A DNA stretch of 64,000 nt from Telluribacter roseus (GTDB lineage: Bacteria; Bacteroidota; Bacteroidia; Cytophagales; Spirosomataceae): NCBI RefSeq assembly GCF_017355915.2, contig NZ_JAFEUV020000002.1, positions 558,001-622,000 on the forward strand. Direction: 5' to 3'. Positions within the stretch are counted from its first letter, which is position 1, and the number at the start of each line of letters is the position of its first letter. Below the pieces are notes generated by a model, which was given only the letters and a program-made list of their open reading frames with translations, did no database searches and was not told where the DNA came from. Shown here in pieces: positions 19,691 to 28,493 of this stretch. The position numbers and the translations under genes were made by a program.

Positions 19691-21094
19691 CTACTTCATC
19701 TTTTCCGGCTTTTCCCACTCTTTACTCATGGTATAGGGGAGCTTCCATACATTGCCCTTACTATCACCGTAGTACAGGTGGGACGGACTTAGCTTACCTG
19801 GATCCCCATCGGCCCAGAAGTAGTAGAAGGGATCCTGCCCGTTGACTACCTTTCTGATATAATTATGGTTGCGGGGACTGTTGTGGGTGAGCTGTCGGGT
19901 GCGGGCCCAGGTCCGGCCTTTGTCGGTACTCTTCCACATCACTACCTCACCGCCCCCTCCCCAAGGTTGAGGCGTATTCTCAAAAGGAGCTACTACCATC
20001 CATTCGTTCCCCTTCACAAACAGACTCCCCGTATCATAGTTGTGGTCGGAGGTGGTGATGGGGTGGTTTTCCCACGCGGAGCCGTTCCAGTAGATCACCG
20101 CCCACTGCCGCAGGCCGTTCTTAGGGCCGGGCTGGTGGCCGGAGCCGGAGAGGTACAGTGCGATGGGGTTCCCCTTCTCATCAAAGTTGACGTCCTTGAT
20201 GTACACGTTAAGCCCCTGGCTGAAAAACTCTTTGAGCAGGATGGGTGAGGCTACATCCGTAACCGGAATGGCTACGGGCTTACCGTCTATGGTCGTCCAG
20301 GTTTTGCCCATGTCGGTAGTCTGGAGATAGTAGATGTTGGTGCGCCGGTCTACGTCGCCGTTGGGGTGCCAGTTGAAGAAGAAGACTACCCTATCGCCGT
20401 GCTGACCACTGATCTGGTAGTGACCGCTGTTTTTATCTTCCGGGCGCTTCATACCTGCCAGCTTTTGGTCAGCGGTCCAGGTAATGCCATCGGGGCTGGT
20501 TTCGAAGTACAGCTCCCTTACGCCCGTGTACTTGGTAAACAGGTTCAGGAAGCCCTTGCCCGGGATGTACTTGGGCTGGGGGTAGGTCATTTCTTCTTCC
20601 GTCATCTGATCGAAGCCCTCTATACTGTAAGGCTGCCGGCTCCGGTACTTGAAGCCGGGGCGGTTAGTATTGCGCCCGCTTACAAATACCCACAGGTACC
20701 CCGCATCGTCCATCGCCAGGGTGGGGTTGTCGTGCGGGTCGTCTACGCCTTTCTTGTCGTATACGACGGTCGGCTGGGATACCCGGCCGGTCCTGTGGTC
20801 GTAGCTGCCGATCATGCAGAGCAGGTAGCGGTCCTGCTCACCGGTGGTACCTCCATAGACAAAGAAAGTCTTATTGACCTTCGGGGCATAGATGGCCAGA
20901 GGAATATGCTTGGCGGTGTAGGTACCCAGGCCGCCGGAGTACTTGTCGCCGTACTCCGAGAACTGCCCCAGCGTAAACCAGATGCCCTTATAACCGTCAG
21001 CCTTCTGATTGTTACGTACAGGCCCCTCCTGCCCCTGAGCCATAGTGATATACCCCGATAGGAGTAGCAGCGAACCGAGCAAAAATAGTTTCAT
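19691..21094 (-). CDS. Secreted BNR repeat-containing protein
   Basis: 467 residues if started at 21094, which gives a standard signal peptide (MKLFLLGSLLLL, cleaved near AQGQ); the frame is open to 21142 but that would place extra polar residues before the leader. The mature part resembles the BNR_4 family of five-bladed propellers, with Asp-box-like stretches such as TTDMGKTW and STDKGRTW. Relatives are found in polysaccharide-degradation loci and may be glycosidases or lyases. The start lies 27 bp beyond the stop of the isomerase-like gene at 21121, so the two are probably cotranscribed. Confidence 0.82.
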   Translation of the reverse strand: MKLFLLGSLLLLSGYITMAQGQEGPVRNNQKADGYKGIWFTLGQFSEYGDKYSGGLGTYTAKHIPLAIYAPKVNKTFFVYGGTTGEQDRYLLCMIGSYDHRTGRVSQPTVVYDKKGVDDPHDNPTLAMDDAGYLWVFVSGRNTNRPGFKYRSRQPYSIEGFDQMTEEEMTYPQPKYIPGKGFLNLFTKYTGVRELYFETSPDGITWTADQKLAGMKRPEDKNSGHYQISGQHGDRVVFFFNWHPNGDVDRRTNIYYLQTTDMGKTWTTIDGKPVAIPVTDVASPILLKEFFSQGLNVYIKDVNFDEKGNPIALYLSGSGHQPGPKNGLRQWAVIYWNGSAWENHPITTSDHNYDTGSLFVKGNEWMVVAPFENTPQPWGGGGEVVMWKSTDKGRTWARTRQLTHNSPRNHNYIRKVVNGQDPFYYFWADGDPGKLSPSHLYYGDSKGNVWKLPYTMSKEWEKPEKMK

Positions 21095-21120
21095 GCGTAC
21101 AGGCATTGATCCGGATGGGG

Positions 21121-22077
21121 TTATACCTGTGCCTGCTGCCACAGCTCCTTCACTTTAGCCAGGTCCCGCTTCATGGCATCATATACTACTTTTCTGTCTA
21201 CTTTGAGCGTTTTGGCACCGTGCTCCGCTCCTCCCAGTTCGTACTCATAGTGCATCGAGATAGGTACCTGTACATTGTACTGTTTCAGCAAGCGGAAGTA
21301 GGTTTTGAAGTCTACCATGCCTTCGCCCAGCGGTACATTCCTGACCCCCCATTTTCCGTTCTGGTTGGCCCACAGGAAATCTTTTATGGCAAGTACCTTG
21401 ATGTGTGGGTGCAGGAGCCGCAGGCCGTTTTCCCACGACAAGCCACCCTCTACGGTAGCGTGGCGGATGTCGTACTGTACGCCCATGTGCGCCGGATTGG
21501 CGCCCTGCAGGAGCTGAAATATCTCCCAGGCCGAAGCCCCCACCAGCTTACCCGCGTGGTTCTGGTAGCTACCTATGAGGCCCAGCTTGCTGTTGAGCTG
21601 GCTCAGCGACCTGACCTGCTTCTGGTACTTCTGGAGCATATCCGGCATGGACTGGCTGTCATTGTAGCGGTACCAGTTCATCCGGTAGTACTTGATACCC
21701 TGCTGAGCCGCCGTTCTTAGTACCGTTTCATCCGTACCGGTGGCATCTTCCACGGTGGTGGTCATCATCAGGGGCTGCAGGCCAGCCTGCTTAATGGCCG
21801 CAACGGCTTTGGGCAGGTCGGTCTGTACGTTTTCGGGTAGTACGTGACCCGCAGGCCGTACGGTAAGGTCCACGCCGTCAAAGCCTATTTCCGCAGCTTT
21901 CTCTGCCATTTCCTTATAATCCAGGAAATGCAGGTGCTTCGAGAAAACGATAATGGGCGGCATGGCCGCCTGGCTTTGCGAAGGAGTAGGCAGGGAGTCT
22001 ACAGTAAGAAAGGGCAAAGCGCTGGTTGTTACCGCGGCAGTACGGATAAAGTCGCGCCGGGAGAATTGATCTTGCAT
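21121..22077 (-). CDS. Tat-exported sugar phosphate isomerase/epimerase-like TIM-barrel protein
   Basis: 318 residues. SRRDFIR at 6-12 is a clear twin-arginine motif followed by a hydrophobic stretch. The body is an AP-endonuclease-2/xylose-isomerase-like TIM barrel: GFDGVDLTVRP near the N-terminus, YDIRHATVEGG in the middle, GEGMVDF and SMHYEYE near the end supply likely metal ligands. Most relatives are cytoplasmic; export points to action on sugars outside the cytoplasm. It is encoded directly upstream of the BNR gene and downstream of a SusD/SusC pair, in the same direction, suggesting a polysaccharide-use locus. Confidence 0.85.
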   Translation of the reverse strand: MQDQFSRRDFIRTAAVTTSALPFLTVDSLPTPSQSQAAMPPIIVFSKHLHFLDYKEMAEKAAEIGFDGVDLTVRPAGHVLPENVQTDLPKAVAAIKQAGLQPLMMTTTVEDATGTDETVLRTAAQQGIKYYRMNWYRYNDSQSMPDMLQKYQKQVRSLSQLNSKLGLIGSYQNHAGKLVGASAWEIFQLLQGANPAHMGVQYDIRHATVEGGLSWENGLRLLHPHIKVLAIKDFLWANQNGKWGVRNVPLGEGMVDFKTYFRLLKQYNVQVPISMHYEYELGGAEHGAKTLKVDRKVVYDAMKRDLAKVKELWQQAQV

Positions 22078-22179
22078 TCTGATAAGGGTTTAGAATGATA
22101 TAAAAGTAAAGCCGAAAATTGGGGATCTATAACTACTCTGTCTTCCCCGACGACTTTTGTTAAGGTTATGAATAAAGTA

Positions 22180-22220
22180 GAATGGTCCTGATACCTATGA
22201 CGACAGGATCAGGACCATTC
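22180..22220 (-). terminator. Probable terminator after the second SusD gene
   Basis: Perfect 13-bp arms (22180-22192 and 22208-22220) with an additional CCT/AGG pairing inside the loop. The T-tract expected on the - strand is weak, so termination may be partial and allow readthrough to the isomerase-like gene. Confidence 0.65.
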
Positions 22221-22245
22221 ACTGAATAACTACTCTAATTTAGGA

Positions 22246-23769
22246 TCAATAGCCGGGATTCTGAGGAGCCAGATTGGGATTTACCTGAAGCTCAATGCGC
22301 GGCAGCGGCATCAGGTAGTCACGGTTAGGGTCAAAGTTGGGGTGTGGCTCCAGTGAGTTTGGCCCTTTAAATACTTCTTCACCCAATCGGCGACGCTTGA
22401 TATCGTACCAGCGCTTGTATTCGAAAGCCAGCTCGAGACGTCTTTCTTCCAGTACCAGATTCACAAAGGCATCTTTGCTCATACCGGAGGCAGTCACATC
22501 TTCTGGAAAGCTGGTTTGCTTACCAGCCCAGTTTCTGGCCCGGGCGCGTATCTGGTTTACATAGCCAATGGCTTCGGCGTTAGCTCCTCCGTTTACCTCA
22601 GCCAGGGCCTCAGCCGCGATCAGAAGAACCTCAGCGTAGCGCATAGCGGCGTAGTTGTGATCCGAGTAACGGCCTTCGGAGTTAGAGTTGCCCGGAAAGC
22701 GCGCGTACTTGGCAATATGGGGCCTTTTAGTATTGGCAAATACCGTATACGGCTGCATTACGCCGTTGATCCGGATGGAATCATCAAAGCTAACTTCCTT
22801 GCGGTAGTCACGAGGATCCCAGGTGTTATAGACCGCCATCGAAGGTACGGCTACGCTCCATCCGCTCTTAGGAGCGTCGGCACCACGGATACCAGTCATA
22901 GGGGCCATAATATCATCGTTCGCACCTCCTGAGCCATTCTGCAGACCCAGGAAATCAATAGCAAAGATGTGCTCCCGGAGGTTGCCGGGCTGAGGCGCTC
23001 TGAACAGGTCTTGGAAATCAGCTACCAGGCCGTACCCGAACTGATCCTTGTTATCAATCACCCACTTTGCTTCAGTATAGGCTTTCTGATAATCGGCCAG
23101 CGTCAGGTACACAGAAGCCAGGTAAGAGGCAGCGGTGCCCTTGGTAGGCCGGCTCCGTACGTCATTGGGCTGTTTGTCAGGGAGCCACTGCTTGCCAAAC
23201 TGCAGGTCAGCTATGATGTTCTGATAAATAGTGGCAGCGGGAGTTTTGGAGATATCCTTTACGGCGTTTGGATCAGAGATAAAGCGATCCAGGTAAGGTA
23301 CATCACCAAATGTCTGTACCATGTGGAAGTAAGCAAAGGCGCGTACAAAACGTGCTTCAGCAATGAGTGGATTGATCTCATTCTCGGAAAGCTTGAGGGA
23401 CTCGGCACCGGATATGGCCGCGTTGGCCGCACTGATCACCTGGTACCACATCGGCCAGAACTGGATGACCATGTTGTTGTTGTCATCCATGTTGAAGTCA
23501 TTGACCTGCTGGCGCTCGGCGGGAGTACCCCGGTCGCCGATATCCACCATGTCGCTGCGCAGCATCAGGGCCGTCACAAACTGGCGGCCATACAGGCGCT
23601 CGGAGGCTATCCAGCCGTAGGCACCAAATATGGCGGTTCTGACATCCTGAGGAGTTCTGAATAGAGCCTCGGGGGCTAAGATACCCACGGGCCTTTCTTC
23701 AAGATCCACGCAGCTCAGAGTGAGGCCGGTCAGGGTCAGGAGAAGAAATTTAGATATGAAACGCTTCAT
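22246..23769 (-). CDS. RagB/SusD family outer membrane lipoprotein
   Basis: 507 residues with lipobox TLSC, acylated C20. N-terminal SusD-like domain with AEARFVRAFAYFHMVQTFGD near 140 and C-terminal RagB/SusD domain with LEERRLELAFEYKRWYDIKR. It should cap the SusC-type barrel encoded just upstream (33 bp gap). Substrate unknown; the fucosidase and hexosaminidase genes beyond 28494, transcribed in the same direction, are candidates for the same pathway. Confidence 0.94.
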   Translation of the reverse strand: MKRFISKFLLLTLTGLTLSCVDLEERPVGILAPEALFRTPQDVRTAIFGAYGWIASERLYGRQFVTALMLRSDMVDIGDRGTPAERQQVNDFNMDDNNNMVIQFWPMWYQVISAANAAISGAESLKLSENEINPLIAEARFVRAFAYFHMVQTFGDVPYLDRFISDPNAVKDISKTPAATIYQNIIADLQFGKQWLPDKQPNDVRSRPTKGTAASYLASVYLTLADYQKAYTEAKWVIDNKDQFGYGLVADFQDLFRAPQPGNLREHIFAIDFLGLQNGSGGANDDIMAPMTGIRGADAPKSGWSVAVPSMAVYNTWDPRDYRKEVSFDDSIRINGVMQPYTVFANTKRPHIAKYARFPGNSNSEGRYSDHNYAAMRYAEVLLIAAEALAEVNGGANAEAIGYVNQIRARARNWAGKQTSFPEDVTASGMSKDAFVNLVLEERRLELAFEYKRWYDIKRRRLGEEVFKGPNSLEPHPNFDPNRDYLMPLPRIELQVNPNLAPQNPGY

Positions 23770-23801
23770 GTTTTGTCAGATACTTTTTGTTTTCTAGACT
23801 A

Positions 23802-26800
23802 TTAAAAACCGACGTTTAGACCAATCGTGTAGGATTTGGCATTGGGGTAGCTGCCGTAATCCAGACCCAGGTTCCGGTTGCTGTTGGTAGCTCCTTCTGA
23901 TGCATAGTTTACCTCTGGATCGTAGCCTTCGTACTTCGTAAATGTCAGGATGTTCTGAGCACTGGCATAAATACGTAGCTTGGTCATTCCCAGTTTACGG
24001 GTAACCGATGCAGGGAAGTTGTAGCCTACGGCCAGGTTTTTCAGACGGGCGTAGCTACCGTCGTGAACCCAGCGGGTTGACACGCGACGGGTACGGCCGG
24101 CAAAACCCCGTGGAATGTTGGTATTGGTGTTGGTAGGTGTCCAGCGGTTCAGCGCGGCGGTAGTAGCATTGTTGATACCCGACAGCAGGTTGAGCTCCAT
24201 CAGCGTGTAACTCAGGATGTCGTTGCCCTGTGATCCCTGGAAGAACAGGTTCAGATCGAAGTTCCGGTAGCTGAAGTCGTTATTCAGCCCCCAGATAAAG
24301 TCAGGATGCGGATTACCAATGATGGTGCGGTCATTACTGTTGAGGGTACCATCTTCGTTGAGGTCTCTGAACTTCTCGCCACCGGCTACCTGCTCAAAAC
24401 CACCACCTGGTATAAATCCGTCCCCTTCCTGGTACACGCCGTCGTAGATCCAGCCAAAGAAACTACCTACCGGATACCCTTCCCGCAGCACGTGGGTATT
24501 ACCCAGACCTACGAGGTGACCGGGAGCAGCGCTGTACTGCAGCTCAGTACCGCCGGGCAGCTTGAGTACCTTGTTGCGGTTTGTGGAGAAGTTGATATCC
24601 ATGTTCCACTTAAACTCGCCCACCAGGTTGCGGGAGTTTAGCGTAAACTCAAATCCTTTGTTCTCTACCGAGCCTACGTTCTGCAGCTGCGTGGCGTAGC
24701 CCGAGTACTGGGGCAGCTGCACGCTGAACAGCAGGTCGCGGGTCACCATGCGGTAGTAGTCCATCACGATGTTGATCCGGTCTTTGAACAGGCTTATGTC
24801 GGTACCAATGTCAAATTGAGCGGTGCTTTCCCAGGTAAGGTCGTCGTTGGCCACAGTAGTAGGTCGTACGGCATTGACAGCTACCCCATCGATAATTGTA
24901 AATACGTTGGAGAAGCGGGCCAGAGTCTGGTAAGGCTCGATGGCCTGGTTACCCGTGATACCGTAGCTGAAGCGCCACTTCCACTGGCTGATGGTATTGC
25001 TGTTTTGCATGAATGGCTCGTTGGACATCTTCCACGCAAAGGCTCCCGATGGGAACGTAGCCCACTTGTGGTTGCGGCTGAAGTTGGACGAACCATCGCG
25101 GCGGATATTGGCCGTAAACAGGTAGCGGTCCATCAGGGAGTAGTTGATCCGGCCGTAGTATGAGCCAAGCTGCCACTCGGTAAGGCCCGAAGTAGGGCTC
25201 TGCCATACCGATGATCCGCCCAGGTTCCAGTACGATACAGCATCCGTAATGAACGACTGTCCGGTACCGCTCCATCCTTCGCTGGATGATGTCTGGTACG
25301 AATATCCCGCCATTGCCGAGAAGCTGTGCATATCACCAAAGTTCCGGTTGTAGGTCAGGTAGTTTTCGTTCAGGAGCTGCGTGCTTCTGGATCCGCTTAC
25401 GGTAGCCCGGCCACCTACGTTACGTCCGTCATTCAGCGTAGTAGGTGTAAACTGACCTCCACGACCACTGTTGGTAGTGGCTCCCAGCGTCGTGCGGAAT
25501 TTTAGATTTTCCATGATGTCGTACTCAGCAAACAGGTTGGCCTGGATGCGGTCGTTTACCGACTGGTTCTGCAGCTGGGTAGCTACGGCGTACGGGTTGT
25601 CGTGCGGATCGTTGAGGCGCGCTACGGTAAAGCGTCCTGTCTGGGGGTCACGGATTGGCTGATCCGGCTCAAACTTAAACGCGGCACTCACTACACCCGG
25701 CGTCAAGCCACCGGAGCCTTCCTGCGTGTAAGCCTGGTCCTTCTCGTTGCGCTGGGCAAATAGGTTCAGACCAATCTTGATCTTGTTGCTGGCTTTAACT
25801 TCCGTGTTGCTGGTAATAGAGAAACGACGGAAGCCTGAGTTCAGGATGATACCCTTCTGGTCGTAGAGCGCGCCGGACAGGTAGTAGTTGACAGCGTCAC
25901 TACCACCCGAAATAGAGAGCTGATGGTTTTGGATACCCCCTCTTCTGAAAATCTCGTCCTGCCAGTCGGTATTGGCTCCGGCAGGTACGTAGTTGGGTCG
26001 TATCTCCTTGATGTACGTACCAAACTGCTCAGCGTTCAGCAGATCCAGACGGTTGATTTCAGTCTGAGATGAAAAAGAAGTATTAAAATCAATGCGGGGC
26101 TTACCGGACTTACCCCGCTTGGTGGTGATCATGATCACCCCGTTGGCACCCCGCGAACCGTAAATAGCCGTTGCCGAAGCATCTTTGAGTACTTCCAGCG
26201 ACTCAATATCTTCCGGAGGCGGTATGGCACCACCTACAAAGCCATCTACTACGTAAATAGGGTCACTACTGGCGTTGACCGAGGTACCTCCCCGAATACG
26301 TACTTTGAAGGAGGCGCCGGGTTCCCCGTTGTTAGCCTGGATCTGTACCCCGGCCGCGCGGCCCTGCATAGCCTGCACGGTTCCCAAAGCCGGATAGGCC
26401 GTTAGTTCTTCTGATCCAACGGATGATACCGAGCCCGTCAGGTCACTTTTCTTTACAGTACCGTAACCTACTACGACTACCTCGTTCAGTGACTTCACGT
26501 CTGCCTCGAGCTTTACATTGATCTGCTGTCGGTTGCCTACTGTAACTTCCTGCGACAGGTAGCCAACAAAGCTGAATACCAGCACGGCGTTACCACCAGG
26601 GGCATTTACCTGATAGGTACCGGAAGCGTCGGTGGTAGTACCCTGCGTGCTGCCTTTTACCACAACACTTACACCAGGGAGCGGTTCGTTGTTATCGGCA
26701 CCGGTTACGGTACCTCTGATACTCACCCCCTGTGCGAACGACCGGGCCGGCACTAGGGCCATGCACAGTAGCATGCAGAGTGAGAATAGGATTCCAGATT

Positions 26801-26822
26801 TGGAATGCAAATGTTTCATCAT
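23802..26822 (-). CDS. SusC/RagA family TonB-linked outer membrane transporter
   Basis: 1006 residues. Start is ATG at 26822 or the adjacent ATG at 26819. A signal peptide ends near SFAQGVSIRG, then the carboxypeptidase-like domain, the signature VVVVGYG near 120, plug motif SATAIYGSRGANG and a beta-barrel closing with NVGF. It is the channel partner of the SusD lipoprotein that follows. Unlike the SusC at 10069, its codon use is ordinary for the window (CGG and CGC arginine codons frequent), suggesting lower or induced expression. Confidence 0.95.
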   Translation of the reverse strand: MMKHLHSKSGILFSLCMLLCMALVPARSFAQGVSIRGTVTGADNNEPLPGVSVVVKGSTQGTTTDASGTYQVNAPGGNAVLVFSFVGYLSQEVTVGNRQQINVKLEADVKSLNEVVVVGYGTVKKSDLTGSVSSVGSEELTAYPALGTVQAMQGRAAGVQIQANNGEPGASFKVRIRGGTSVNASSDPIYVVDGFVGGAIPPPEDIESLEVLKDASATAIYGSRGANGVIMITTKRGKSGKPRIDFNTSFSSQTEINRLDLLNAEQFGTYIKEIRPNYVPAGANTDWQDEIFRRGGIQNHQLSISGGSDAVNYYLSGALYDQKGIILNSGFRRFSITSNTEVKASNKIKIGLNLFAQRNEKDQAYTQEGSGGLTPGVVSAAFKFEPDQPIRDPQTGRFTVARLNDPHDNPYAVATQLQNQSVNDRIQANLFAEYDIMENLKFRTTLGATTNSGRGGQFTPTTLNDGRNVGGRATVSGSRSTQLLNENYLTYNRNFGDMHSFSAMAGYSYQTSSSEGWSGTGQSFITDAVSYWNLGGSSVWQSPTSGLTEWQLGSYYGRINYSLMDRYLFTANIRRDGSSNFSRNHKWATFPSGAFAWKMSNEPFMQNSNTISQWKWRFSYGITGNQAIEPYQTLARFSNVFTIIDGVAVNAVRPTTVANDDLTWESTAQFDIGTDISLFKDRINIVMDYYRMVTRDLLFSVQLPQYSGYATQLQNVGSVENKGFEFTLNSRNLVGEFKWNMDINFSTNRNKVLKLPGGTELQYSAAPGHLVGLGNTHVLREGYPVGSFFGWIYDGVYQEGDGFIPGGGFEQVAGGEKFRDLNEDGTLNSNDRTIIGNPHPDFIWGLNNDFSYRNFDLNLFFQGSQGNDILSYTLMELNLLSGINNATTAALNRWTPTNTNTNIPRGFAGRTRRVSTRWVHDGSYARLKNLAVGYNFPASVTRKLGMTKLRIYASAQNILTFTKYEGYDPEVNYASEGATNSNRNLGLDYGSYPNAKSYTIGLNVGF

Positions 26823-27259
26823 GCTCTAGCAAATAATGGGTTAAGATTTAAAATGGTTTTTTAGAAATCATGGCGCCGGTTAGGGAAGCGCGCTACAGCT
26901 AAGACGATGGTCACGGGTGCGTACACGTACAGACCTGTGGCAAGATTGGGATGAGGCTTTGTGATAGATAAAGCCAGGTGTTTTATCGCTGTAAATAATC
27001 AAGTAGACAGCCCCCATAAATCTCGAAAAGACCCTCATCGCCTGCTCCCACCACACCATAAGCTTAACTACAGGCTCTTGTAATAACCGGACTCCTGATT
27101 AGCGCTGTTAGCACCCATAGAAGTCACTACTGGTACTGTTTTACTTACCAATTTTTATTACTTCCCTACAATTTATTTATTCGGAGGTCCGCTGTACTGA
27201 TTAGGGTAGCGGAGGGAAAAGGTAACAATCAATTTTGGTATTATCTTGTTAGATAATAC
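26823..27259. promoter_or_regulatory. Divergent intergenic region between SusC and the PaaE-like reductase
   Basis: 437 bases with no gene must hold promoters for both divergent genes. The only strong signal I see is the inverted repeat at 27238-27259, described separately. I found no convincing -7 box for SusC. Confidence 0.5.
27238..27259. promoter_or_regulatory. Perfect inverted repeat touching the reductase start codon (candidate operator)
   Basis: Arms GTATTATCT (27238-27246) and AGATAATAC (27251-27259) are exact reverse complements around a 4-nt TGTT spacer, and the ATG begins at the next base. The 22-bp size and dyad symmetry suit a dimeric repressor such as an Rrf2, MarR or TetR family protein. 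No regulator gene is next to it. Binding here would block transcription or initiation of the reductase. Confidence 0.6.
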
Positions 27260-28333
27260 ATGTTGCATTCCAATACAGACTCTCTAATGCAGGAAAATAT
27301 AATCCTATTACGGGTAAAGGAAGTTAGTACAGAAACCTATGATGCCAAAACCATCGTACTGGAACCGGTAGACGGGAGCCCCGTAACGTACCGGGCCGGC
27401 CAGTTCCTGACGCTCCTGCTCGACTACCACGGGCAGGAAGTACGGCGCTCGTATTCCATGCATACTGCACCGGGGGTAGATCCGCTTCCGGCTATTACGG
27501 TGAAGCGGATGGTTAATGGTACCATTTCACGCTACTGGCTGGATCAGGTGAAGGAGGGAGATGTGCTGAAAGCGCTGCCTCCCGCGGGTCGCTTCACACT
27601 CGACGAGTCGGATGGGGAGCCACGCGATATAGTACTGATTGCGGCCGGGAGTGGTATTACGCCTCTGTTTTCTATACTGAAACAAACCCTGACCGACGAA
27701 CCCGGTAGTACCGTAACCCTGCTGTACGCCAACCGACGCGAACGCGAAGTTATTTTCTATGATCAACTCCATAAATGGCAGCAGCGGTTTCCGGAGCGGT
27801 TGCGGGTAGTGCATATACTAAGCCAGCCCTCCGATGACTGGACCGGGCAGCAGGGGCGGCTCAATAATAAACGGATCGAAAAGTTGGTGAACGAAGCCCT
27901 TTGCCATGCGCCCGGGCGGGCGCGCTTTTTTCTGTGCGGCCCTTTTGAGCTGATGCGGACGGTAGAAATTACGCTGCTGTTTATGGGGTTTGACAAGGAT
28001 CAGATCCGTAAGGAAAATTTTGTCATTGACGCGCCGCCGCGGCCTCCCCGTGAGTCTGCACCGCACGATATAAAGCTGCACTTTATGGGGCAGGAGCATC
28101 TGCTGCATGTACCGGCCTATACCACGGTGCTACAAGCTGCCCTCAACGCGGGTATACCCCTGCCTTACAGCTGCAAAGGGGGACGATGTTCCGTGTGTGC
28201 GGGCCTGTGCCGGAGCGGCTCGCTGTACATGAGTATCAACGACGTACTGACCGAGCGTGATATAGAGCAGGGCTGGGTACTTACCTGCACCGCCTACCCC
28301 GAAGATGATCAGGTCAGGATTGAGATGGTGTAG
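27260..28333 (+). CDS. PaaE-like flavin reductase with C-terminal 2Fe-2S ferredoxin domain
   Basis: 357 residues. Order: FAD-binding beta-barrel with RRSYS (near 60), NAD(P)-binding domain with GSGITPLFS (near 130) and FFLCGPF (near 225), then a plant-type ferredoxin with C-x4-C-x2-C (CKGGRCSVC, about 302-310) and the fourth ligand in LTCTAYP. It transfers electrons from NAD(P)H through FAD to the iron-sulphur cluster and on to an oxygenase or other acceptor. No paaABCD genes are nearby, so the electron acceptor is unknown. An alternative start is the ATG at 27287. The candidate operator directly before 27260 suggests redox- or effector-controlled expression. Confidence 0.88.
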   Translation: MLHSNTDSLMQENIILLRVKEVSTETYDAKTIVLEPVDGSPVTYRAGQFLTLLLDYHGQEVRRSYSMHTAPGVDPLPAITVKRMVNGTISRYWLDQVKEGDVLKALPPAGRFTLDESDGEPRDIVLIAAGSGITPLFSILKQTLTDEPGSTVTLLYANRREREVIFYDQLHKWQQRFPERLRVVHILSQPSDDWTGQQGRLNNKRIEKLVNEALCHAPGRARFFLCGPFELMRTVEITLLFMGFDKDQIRKENFVIDAPPRPPRESAPHDIKLHFMGQEHLLHVPAYTTVLQAALNAGIPLPYSCKGGRCSVCAGLCRSGSLYMSINDVLTERDIEQGWVLTCTAYPEDDQVRIEMV

Positions 28334-28339
28334 AATTTT

Positions 28340-28493
28340 GAGTTATGAATTCTGAATTATGAATTATGAATGGGTTGAGAAGCAGAGTCAGATAGTACGC
28401 TCCTAAAAATAAGAGCCCCGACAGCATTTGCTCCCGGGGCTCTTTTAAATGAACTGATTTTATTGAGAATTCATCATTCAGAATTCATAATTC
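28340..28493. repeat. Inverted copies of an AT-rich 26-bp repeat bracketing a terminator
   Basis: 28340-28365 and 28468-28493 are reverse complements at 24 of 26 positions, built of GAATTATGAATT-like units. The right copy ends at the base before the stop codon of the hexosaminidase gene; the left copy starts 6 bp after the reductase stop. Confidence 0.8.
28411..28444. terminator. Bidirectional terminator between reductase and hexosaminidase genes
   Basis: Arms AAGAGCCCCG and CGGGGCTCTT (28411-28420, 28435-28444) around a 14-nt loop, followed by TT on the + strand and preceded by an A-rich run that serves as the T-tract on the - strand. Confidence 0.88.
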
